Source: a virus. Taken from it: a DNA stretch of 24,891 nucleotides. Shown piece after piece: positions 20,290 to 24,891 of this stretch. Position 1 is the first letter of the stretch. Every line of letters starts with the position of its first letter. A model generated the notes under the pieces. That model was not told the origin of the DNA. It worked only from the letters and a program-made list of their open reading frames with translations, and did not search any database. Location: the IMG/VR virus record IMGVR_UViG_3300042691_019438, positions 1 to 24,891 of that record; one strand, written 5' to 3'. The position numbers and the translations under genes are program-made.

Positions 20290-21156
20290 TCACTCCCGGA
20301 TTGATCGCCACTCCGTTCCATCCCCCTGGGTAGCTGGAACCCCTGCCATCGGAATAGGCTGGCGGATGAAAGCCCGGGGCTTGTCTCTCCCGAGGATGGC
20401 CATTCTTGCCATAGACTGCCCAATGGCGGTCTCGTCTAGTTTCGCGGCCCGAGTCTTCCCTATGGCACGGTTTGCAAGTGTGCCAGCATAGGGAATGTGG
20501 GGCTTCCCCCGCGGGCCGGTTTCCGTTTCCTGCGGGAGTGGATCGAACGTGATAAGGGTACGGGCTCCCGGGAAGTACAACGGTTTCCCGGTTTCCCGGC
20601 CAAACCCATAACGGGCCCGTCCCGCGAAACCCGTAGCCCGTACGCGATACTTCACCGGGGCTGGCTTTCCCTTTACGGGCTTTCTACGGGCTTTCCGTTG
20701 CCGATCCGATATGTAGACCAGCCCCTCCCGCGTTGCCGTTTCCATGGCGACCATCATGGCCAGCGGGGTCGGCTGGCGGGAATCGTCCGACATTCCCCGG
20801 AACGGGCTTTTGTTGCGTCCTTCCTCGCTTTCACGGCTCCCGGGATCGGTCAAGGCTTTCCGGGCCGCGGCACGCTCACCACGCTTCCGGAGCGTATCGG
20901 TTTCCGTATCACCGGCCCAATTTTTCATTCTCCACTTCCGGGCCGTCCTAAAGACGTAGTGCAGCGGGGACATTCCTTCCGGGATGGTTCCGGTCATTAC
21001 GTCCATGATGATTCGGGAGCGGACTTCGTCCCGAGCTTCCGGGGACAATTCCATAGGGCTATCGGGGCCGCTCCACTTCCTTATATAGCTTGCAAGAATG
21101 GCCAGAATCTGGCTCCACAGTTCTTCGGACCACGTGGCGGGATTGTTGGCGTTCAT
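20290..21156 (-). CDS. Hypothetical basic protein, possible regulator, 288 aa
   Basis: AGGAGG lies 8 nt before the ATG at 21156 and a good promoter lies about 50 bp further, so expression is probably strong. The product begins MNANNPATWSEELWSQILAILASYIRKWSG and has an N-terminal helical part with EVRSRIIMDVMTGTIPEGMSPLHYVFRTARKWRMKNWAG (about 44-81), faintly like sigma-70 region 2 but not diagnostic. It then has long basic stretches (DRQRKARRKPVKGKPAPVKYRVRATG). It is the only minus-strand gene in the control region, is terminated by its own terminator, and may regulate the divergent units. The sequence is unusually rich in CCCG/CGGG words compared with its neighbours. Confidence 0.75.
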   Translation of the reverse strand: MNANNPATWSEELWSQILAILASYIRKWSGPDSPMELSPEARDEVRSRIIMDVMTGTIPEGMSPLHYVFRTARKWRMKNWAGDTETDTLRKRGERAAARKALTDPGSRESEEGRNKSPFRGMSDDSRQPTPLAMMVAMETATREGLVYISDRQRKARRKPVKGKPAPVKYRVRATGFAGRARYGFGRETGKPLYFPGARTLITFDPLPQETETGPRGKPHIPYAGTLANRAIGKTRAAKLDETAIGQSMARMAILGRDKPRAFIRQPIPMAGVPATQGDGTEWRSIRE

Positions 21157-21207
21157 TGTTCTAACCTCCTAAGTGATACCCCCGGGCTACTGGCCGGGAG
21201 TTACTCA

Positions 21208-21236
21208 TTTATATCGGCCCGAAAAAATATTTTCAA
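21208..21236 (-). promoter_or_regulatory. Sigma-70-type promoter for the 288-aa minus gene
   Basis: On the minus strand TTGAAA (21236-21231) and TATAAA (21213-21208) are spaced by 17 nt; each hexamer matches the consensus at five of six. Transcription would start near 21200, about 45 nt before the ATG. This is the best promoter seen in the window and supports a host-RNA-polymerase early gene. Confidence 0.7.
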
Positions 21237-21250
21237 TAGCATTCCCGGAA

Positions 21251-21284
21251 TTGTTCCGGTCACAGTCCGTTATATATCGTCCGA
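21251..21284 (+). repeat. Direct repeat copy 1 (promoter-operator-like)
   Basis: This 34-bp element is repeated at 21399-21432 with four mismatches, all in one block. The conserved parts are TTGTTCCG and the 22 bp at 21263-21284 that contain GTTATATATCGTCCGA. TTGTTC with TATATC at 16-nt spacing could be a rightward promoter. It is immediately followed by a dyad: TCGTCCG at 21277-21283 with CGGACGA at 21294-21300. Confidence 0.65.
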
Positions 21285-21310
21285 ACGACACAACGGACGA
21301 ACGACCGTAT

Positions 21311-21337
21311 CACGGTTTTTCGTTTGTTGTAACCGTG
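21311..21337. promoter_or_regulatory. Dyad CACGGTT/AACCGTG
   Basis: CACGGTT (21311-21317) and AACCGTG (21331-21337) form a perfect 7-bp inverted repeat around 13 nt, between the two direct repeats. It may be an operator or an RNA hairpin in the leader. Confidence 0.4.
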
Positions 21338-21398
21338 CGGATTCGCATTCCTGCCCTGAGTTATGCGAGCAGCGGGCGTTCCGAAAATCTTTCGGGAT

Positions 21399-21432
21399 TT
21401 GTTCCGTCGCCAGTCCGTTATATATCGTCCGA
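21399..21432 (+). repeat. Direct repeat copy 2 (promoter-operator-like)
   Basis: This copy lies exactly 148 bp after copy 1 and is likewise followed by a dyad, CGTCCGA (21426-21432), a 5-nt gap, then TCGGACG (21438-21444). The same TTGTTC/TATATC spacing is kept. Its 3' end is about 70 bp upstream of the first plus-strand gene, so it is the likelier direct promoter; copy 1 may add control. Confidence 0.65.
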
Positions 21433-21503
21433 TTCATTCGGACGGTACGACGGGAGTAAGCGTATTTACTCTCCGCGTATGCGGGCAGTTAAAGGAGGTT
21501 CCA

Positions 21504-22055
21504 ATGTACCAGCCCGAACGGCTGGAACGCTGGAAGATGCCGGACAGTTACTTCGGTGCCGAATGGCCGGAGTACTACTCCTCTGGTGTCGGGCGTTCCA
21601 GGGATTCGGACTGCCTGGAGGAATCTAACTTCCATGCCATGCTGGCAGCCCTTGGGGGTGAATCGGACACGGTTCGCTGTGTCCGTGAGTCTCACTGGGC
21701 AGTCGGCTGGGTGGAGTGGATTGCTATCCATGAGTCCGATGAAAAGGCTCTGCGGACAGCCGATGGGCTGCGGCAGAAGCTGGACGATTACCCCATCTTG
21801 GATGAGTCAGACTTCTCCGAGCGGGAGGACGAGGAATGCGCGCGAGTCTGGTCTGACTGCTATACGGCCAGCGAGCGCGTGAGGTATCTGCGGGACCACT
21901 GCCGCATCCGCCGTCCGGACTTTATCCCGGAGCGGGTTGGCGATGTCCCCACGTTTCATTCCGGTGCCGGCTTCCGTGATCTACGGGCAGCCGTGAATGG
22001 TGACTGGCATGCGGCGGCGAATCTGCTGCCGTGTCCCAACGAGATCATCTACTAA
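21504..22055 (+). CDS. Conserved phage/plasmid orphan, 183 aa
   Basis: The ATG at 21504 follows AAAGGAGG at 5 nt, so the longer open frame upstream was rejected. The protein begins MYQPERLERWKMPDSYFGAEWPEYYSSGVGRSRDSDCLEESNFHAML, then has RESHWAVGWVEWIAIHESD (about 71-90) and a DDYPILDESDFSEREDEE block. I have seen similar HWAVGWVEWI...DYPVLDESD sequences in phage and mobile-element proteins of unknown function. It is the first gene of the rightward unit and probably early; an anti-defence role is conceivable but unsupported. Confidence 0.8.
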   Translation: MYQPERLERWKMPDSYFGAEWPEYYSSGVGRSRDSDCLEESNFHAMLAALGGESDTVRCVRESHWAVGWVEWIAIHESDEKALRTADGLRQKLDDYPILDESDFSEREDEECARVWSDCYTASERVRYLRDHCRIRRPDFIPERVGDVPTFHSGAGFRDLRAAVNGDWHAAANLLPCPNEIIY

Positions 22056-22323
22056 CGGGATTCGATCCCGGGCAGGTGGTTGCGGCAATCGGGCGAACGC
22101 CCAAGTAAGTCCGAATGCTGCCTGCCCGGGTTCGGTTGCCGTTTCTACGGTGTCCGAATAGCCCCCTCTGGGCAAAACGCATTCGACGGAGTGCGTAGTC
22201 AACGCGGGAAGAGCCGCCACCGCCCGTGCTAGCCGTCACGGTGGCCTGCAATCCAACCGTTCACCCAGAGGGGGCTATTCGGCTGCCGTTCGGTAGTCGG
22301 TTTCTCTAACGATGAGGTGCTAC
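22056..22323 (+). ncRNA. Structured intergenic region with two long hairpins, candidate RNA element
   Basis: Between two plus-strand genes lie several perfect inverted repeats. CGGGAT/ATCCCG at 22056-22070 follows the stop codon directly. CCCGGGCAGG (22067-22076) pairs with CCTGCCCGGG (22121-22130), enclosing a GGGC-GAAC-GCCC hairpin at 22091-22102. A 19-bp arm at 22154-22172 pairs perfectly with 22264-22282 over a 91-nt loop, inside which a 7-bp GCCACCG/CGGTGGC hairpin lies. No ORF is supported in either direction. It may be a regulatory leader of the Gp88-like gene, a structured phage RNA, or a mobile inverted repeat. Confidence 0.6.
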
Positions 22324-23208
22324 ATGGCTTACCATGTCGCCCGCATCGTCCAGGATGGCGAAGGAAACGCCAAGATTCGCCACGGGATGCAGGACTATAA
22401 GGTCTGCACCGTGTCTCTCCTGGCGTCCGATGCCTCGGGGTACAACATGTGCCCCAAGGCATACCCCATCACGCGGTTCCGTGAACTGCGTGCTACGGGT
22501 TGGACGCTGGAAGCTATACGCGAGGATGCCCAGAGCAAAGACTTAGCGCTCTGCTCTGTGCCCTGTGTCACCTCCCAATCTGGGCAGGGTGCCATTGGTG
22601 ATGTGCCCGAGATTCGGGCCAATCTCACCCGCTGGTACGTGGAGAATCGCGAGGAGTTTCGCGCTCATCTGCTGGACGAGTTGCGGGGCTATGTGCGACG
22701 GGCAGGGGATTCGGTTGTCGCCTGCCGTCCCAATCTGGATTCCGATGCTCCCTGGGAGCGGACGATTCCAGAGATGTTTGATCTGCCTATCCGGTACTGG
22801 GACTACACCAAAGTCTCCAAGCGGCTCGGCAAGGTTCCGGCGAACTACCACCTGACCTATTCGGTCAGTGAGGCTACGACGGCAGAAGACTGGCAGCGGG
22901 TCTACGACACTGGGAGTTCTATCTCCGTGGTCTTTGACTCGGAGTGGATGCCGCGCGGCAAGCAGCAGTACCACCGCTTCGGTCGCCTGCCCAAGTGGTA
23001 CACCGACCCAAACGGGTATCGGTGGCGTGTTGTCGATGGGGACAGGACCGATCTGCGGTTCCTGGATCCTGCCGGCGTCTGCGTCGGGCTGCGGTTGAAG
23101 GGCCGCAAGTGGGAACGCTGGTTCGCCCGGTGGTCTGGCTTTGCGGTCAGGTTGCCCCGTGCGTTACGGGGCGTGATCGGGAACATTCATCCGGCGAATG
23201 CCGCGTGA
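22324..23208 (+). CDS. Gp88-like conserved phage protein
   Basis: I chose the ATG at 22324 because GAGGTG precedes it, in the same form as the downstream genes. The 294-residue protein starts MAYHVARIVQDGEGNAKIRHGMQDYKVCTVSLLASDASGYNMCPKA, then has a long helical segment with ENREEFRAHLL, and the block RYWDYTKVSKRLGKVPANYHLTYSVSEATTAED (about 158-190), then SVVFDSEWMPRGK and VVDGDRTDLRFLDPAGVCVGLRLKGRKW (about 235-262). These ordered pieces (GNAK..., YDYTK, ANYHLTYS.SE, VVFD, DGD..D.RF.DP..V.VGL..KG) match my memory of the mycobacteriophage gp88/DUF7227-type family. Its biochemical role is unknown to me. Confidence 0.85.
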   Translation: MAYHVARIVQDGEGNAKIRHGMQDYKVCTVSLLASDASGYNMCPKAYPITRFRELRATGWTLEAIREDAQSKDLALCSVPCVTSQSGQGAIGDVPEIRANLTRWYVENREEFRAHLLDELRGYVRRAGDSVVACRPNLDSDAPWERTIPEMFDLPIRYWDYTKVSKRLGKVPANYHLTYSVSEATTAEDWQRVYDTGSSISVVFDSEWMPRGKQQYHRFGRLPKWYTDPNGYRWRVVDGDRTDLRFLDPAGVCVGLRLKGRKWERWFARWSGFAVRLPRALRGVIGNIHPANAA

Positions 23209-23216
23209 GGTGTGAC

Positions 23217-23444
23217 ATGGAGCGAATTGTGATTGCACGCTGGGAATCGCGGCGTGGCAAGGACTGGGTGGAGGTGTACGAACAGTGCATCGATCACTTG
23301 CCCGTAGGGTACGGCTACAACTGCCGCGGTGGCGGCGGGTGGATGGGACCAGTTCCAAGGGAGCTGGCATTGGAAACCATCCAGAAAAAGATGGCGGCAG
23401 GTGTTTTCTGCTCCCAGAAATCCCCTATGCGAAAGGTGGTGTGA
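23217..23444 (+). CDS. Small accessory protein, 75 aa
   Basis: The start at 23217 has a GAGGTG SD in the shared junction cassette. The protein begins MERIVIARWESRRGKDWVEVYEQCIDHLP and has a Gly-rich middle (YGYNCRGGGGWMG) and a basic helical end (LETIQKKMAAGVFCSQKSPMRKVV). Similar ARWESKRGKYWVEL-type sequences occur in mobile-element orphans as I recall. The longer upstream frame overlaps the Gp88-like gene and was rejected. The function is unknown. Confidence 0.8.
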   Translation: MERIVIARWESRRGKDWVEVYEQCIDHLPVGYGYNCRGGGGWMGPVPRELALETIQKKMAAGVFCSQKSPMRKVV

Positions 23445-23445
23445 C

Positions 23446-23673
23446 ATGACAAGTCTGACAGGCAGGCTAGTGCGTGCGGCAGACGATCTGCGTGAACTGC
23501 GGATCGATCTGCACAACCTCGCTCTCTTGCTCTTGCAGGACGATGCCGGGCTGTCTGCGGAGTCGCATGCCCTTCTGGATCAAGTGTTTCTGCGGGTAGG
23601 TGGGCTGGCTGATATCAACGCCCGCGAGCGTAACGACGGGCGGTTTTACATTCCCCCAATGGCGAAGGTGTGA
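23446..23673 (+). CDS. Small helical accessory protein, 75 aa
   Basis: It starts at the cassette ATG 23446, one base after the preceding TGA. The protein is helical: MTSLTGRLVRAADDLRELRIDLHNLALLLLQDDAGL, then SAESHALLDQVFLRVGGLADINARERND, ending FYIPPMAKV. The length is exactly that of the preceding gene (228 bp) but the sequences are not obviously related. No family is recognised; likely a small host-interaction or regulatory protein by context. Confidence 0.8.
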   Translation: MTSLTGRLVRAADDLRELRIDLHNLALLLLQDDAGLSAESHALLDQVFLRVGGLADINARERNDGRFYIPPMAKV

Positions 23674-23674
23674 C

Positions 23675-23821
23675 ATGTGCGTGATTCTGGCAGGAGCCCC
23701 CTGGGAGGGGTTCAAGGTCTACGGGCCGTTCAGTGACGGCATAGAGGCGGAGCAATACCAGAGCGAGCGTCTGTATGCCTGCGATTTCTGGTGGATTATG
23801 CCATTAGCAAAAGAGGTGTGA
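23675..23821 (+). CDS. Small accessory protein, 48 aa
   Basis: It starts at the cassette ATG 23675 with GAAGGTG upstream. The sequence MCVILAGAPWEGFKVYGPFSDGIEAEQYQSERLYACDFWWIMPLAKEV has the beta-alpha-beta layout of small phage domains (a strand, a GPFS..EAE helix, a WWIMPL strand). The function is unknown. The longer open frame upstream lies in the preceding gene. Confidence 0.75.
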   Translation: MCVILAGAPWEGFKVYGPFSDGIEAEQYQSERLYACDFWWIMPLAKEV

Positions 23822-23822
23822 C

Positions 23823-24074
23823 ATGCGAAGGCTGGACGACGATCCGCTGCACTGGCGGTACGGGATCACACTGCGTGGCCTGTGGCTTGCCTCCAATGGG
23901 CGTTGGATGCGGGATGGCTCACACCCATCCGTGCAGTACTGGCCCACTATGGAACAGGCGCGGGCGTGGCGTGAAAGACACATGCCCGGCGAGCTAGGGG
24001 CGTGGGCCGAGGCCATCGGGGTTTTCCAAGGCGGCGTCGATGTGACTGCCGCAGTTCATAACGGGGAGGTGTGA
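23823..24074 (+). CDS. Small accessory protein, 83 aa
   Basis: It starts at the cassette ATG 23823. The product is Trp- and Arg-rich (MRRLDDDPLHWRYGITLRGLWLASNGRWMRDGSH) with a helix (TMEQARAWRERHMP) and a closing GAWAEAIGVFQGGVDVTAAVHNGEV. It resembles small phage orphans only in composition. The function is unknown. Confidence 0.75.
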   Translation: MRRLDDDPLHWRYGITLRGLWLASNGRWMRDGSHPSVQYWPTMEQARAWRERHMPGELGAWAEAIGVFQGGVDVTAAVHNGEV

Positions 24075-24075
24075 C

Positions 24076-24354
24076 ATGGTGGCAATCACCAGCAAGTATC
24101 ACGGGCCGACGAATACACGCGGCTCATGTGTTCGGGCTACAGCTAACGGCCACATGGTGACAGTGCCATGGGCCAGCGAGCTAGACAGCGAATTCAATCA
24201 TCGGAGGGCATGCCGCCAGCTCTGCGACAAGCTGGGCTGGGATGCGGATCGGTTCTACGGCGGTGCGATGGACGATGGACGATGGGCCTGGGTGCCCGTC
24301 TTCCCATACGAATGGGAGCAGCGACAGAAGGAGGAGAGCAATGCCAACACCTGA
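24076..24354 (+). CDS. Conserved small orphan, 92 aa
   Basis: It starts at the cassette ATG 24076. The sequence MVAITSKYHGPTNTRGSCVRATANGHMVTVPW, ELDSEFNHRRACRQLCDKLGWDADRFYGGAMDDGRWAWVPVF follows a pattern I recall from conserved small proteins in phages and mobile elements (KYHGPTNTRGSR...; VP; H..A...LC.K.GW...GG). The family has no function I know. The next gene starts inside its last codons. Confidence 0.8.
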   Translation: MVAITSKYHGPTNTRGSCVRATANGHMVTVPWASELDSEFNHRRACRQLCDKLGWDADRFYGGAMDDGRWAWVPVFPYEWEQRQKEESNANT

Positions 24355-24778
24355 ATTCACCGAGCAGCAGATTGCCATTGCCCTGTGCCAGAACCGCCAT
24401 TCTGTGGAGGTTCAATGCGGGGTGCTGAGTTTGCGTGTGCGTTTTGAGCAGGACGATATCCAAGACCCCCCCGACTATCCGTACACCCATGAGCAGAGGC
24501 ACAACTTTGCCCATGATTTGTGGGGTTGGTGGGGCCTGGTTCTGTCCGTGCATGTGGGCGAGCGCTGCGTGGGCGATCACGCGGCCAGCCTGTGGCAGAT
24601 CGATTGCGTTGACCCCTGCATGCGGGACGCCTCGCACCTAGCCGAGATCGCTAACGGCTTGGTGGCAGAGGCCGATGTCCTGAAGCTGCTCCGGCATTTG
24701 CGTGCAGATGTCATGCACGCCGTGGACGATTGGCTAGAAGCAAAAGCGGAGGCCCCCAATGCAATGCCCGCTCTGTGA
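24341..24778 (+). CDS. Hypothetical protein, 145 aa
   Basis: The ATG at 24341 has GGAGGAG upstream and overlaps the end of the preceding gene by 14 nt. The protein begins MPTPEFTEQQIAIALCQNRHSVEVQCGVLSLRVRFEQDDI, has an aromatic HDLWGWWGLVLSVHVGERCVG segment (about 60-80) and a helical C-terminus (LAEIANGLVAEADVLKLLRHLRADVMHAVDDWLEAKAE). The family is not recognised. The upstream part of the open frame lies inside the preceding gene and was rejected. Confidence 0.75.
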   Translation: MPTPEFTEQQIAIALCQNRHSVEVQCGVLSLRVRFEQDDIQDPPDYPYTHEQRHNFAHDLWGWWGLVLSVHVGERCVGDHAASLWQIDCVDPCMRDASHLAEIANGLVAEADVLKLLRHLRADVMHAVDDWLEAKAEAPNAMPAL

Positions 24779-24891
24779 ATGCGAAGAGGTGTCGTTTGCC
24801 GGTGTCTTGGGTGACGTAGGTCATGCGAGATGCCGAGATTGCGGTATAGTGTACACGTTTACACCGGAGGAATGCGATGAGTGCGACGGAT
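24759..24891 (+). CDS. Partial zinc-ribbon-like protein, N-terminal 44 residues
   Basis: The ATG at 24759 has GGAGG six nt upstream and overlaps the preceding gene's end; the frame is open to the right window edge. It reads MQCPLCECEEVSFAGVLGDV, then HARCRDCGIVYTF and PEECDECDG, with two CxxC pairs typical of a zinc ribbon. It is cut off by the edge. A GGAGG and an ATG at 24877 could start a second gene in another frame just before the edge. Confidence 0.6.
   Translation, partial: MQCPLCECEEVSFAGVLGDVGHARCRDCGIVYTFTPEECDECDG

Larger units (their letters stand above)
21157..21503. other. Divergent promoter region between the leftward and rightward units
   Basis: The 347-bp gap between the 288-residue minus gene and the first plus gene contains the minus promoter, a pair of 34-bp direct repeats, three dyads (21277-21300, 21311-21337, 21426-21444), a hairpin near 21457-21472 (GAGTAA...TTACTC) and the SD AAAGGAGG before the ATG at 21504. 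It is AT-richer than the surroundings and looks like a dense control element. No protein-coding sequence is supported here. Confidence 0.65.
23209..24078 (+). repeat. Five identical GGTGTGACATG translation-coupling cassettes
   Basis: The 11-bp string GGTGTGACATG occurs at 23209-23219, 23438-23448, 23667-23677, 23815-23825 and 24068-24078. In each the GGTG belongs to the Shine-Dalgarno, ATG is the start, and in four of the five TGA is the stop of the preceding gene, so the proteins end in Val (KVV, AKV, KEV, GEV). The Gp88-like gene uses a variant, GAGGTGCTACATG. It is a repeated operon-junction module in this gene set. Confidence 0.85.

Noticed and set aside
22056-22070. T-arm-like hairpin suggesting a tRNA
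   Set aside because: The stem has 6 bp around 3 nt and cannot give a 7-nt T-loop; no anticodon arm or acceptor stem is found.
1-24891. CRISPR array, integrase or attachment site
   Set aside because: No regularly spaced repeats of the right length and no recombinase motifs were seen.

Overview
The window looks like about 25 kb of a tailed double-stranded DNA bacteriophage (Caudoviricetes). It carries a large terminase with an intein, a portal protein, a capsid-like protein, a scaffold-like protein and many small, tightly packed orphan genes. Genes overlap by ATGA or TGATG, and Shine-Dalgarno sites are clear, as expected in a bacterial host. I cannot name the host. No integrase, repressor, replication gene, tRNA or CRISPR array is visible, so lifestyle is open.

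Layout. (1) From 19749 down to 1, one long leftward (minus-strand) late operon encodes virion and packaging proteins. In order of transcription these are: a 57-cysteine protein; a zinc-finger protein; a coiled-coil protein; two proteins that resemble pieces of phage 'polyvalent' proteins, plus two tiny proteins sharing an N-terminal motif and an ADP-ribosyltransferase-like protein; scaffold and major capsid; a possible decoration protein; a Pro/Gly-rich protein; a glycosyltransferase; two small zinc-binding proteins; the terminase; the portal; a LamG-domain protein; an RtcB RNA ligase; and two more orphans, the last cut by the window edge. (2) From 19750 to 21503 is a control region with a G-run cluster, a 24-bp palindrome, a strong leftward terminator, one leftward gene of unknown function (20290-21156) with its own good promoter, and two direct repeats with dyads. 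(3) From 21504 to the right edge is a rightward series of small accessory genes: a conserved orphan, a Gp88-like protein, and at least seven small proteins. Five of their start sites share an identical SD-stop-start cassette. A highly structured 268-bp intergenic region separates the first two genes.

Most notable: the terminase Walker A motif is interrupted by a 288-residue intein. The homing endonuclease normally read in frame inside an intein is absent here. Instead, a complete HNH endonuclease gene with its own SD and a candidate promoter lies on the opposite strand inside the intein, and the intein frame stays open across its antisense. I do not know of a described phage intein with this antisense arrangement.

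How the parts may work together: early rightward genes probably modify the host; the regulator-like minus gene and the dyads may switch transcription; and the leftward operon builds and fills the head. It also carries effector-like or repair proteins (ART-like, RtcB) and surface-type proteins (LamG, Cys-rich, glycosyltransferase). All functions come from motifs read by eye; no database search was run.
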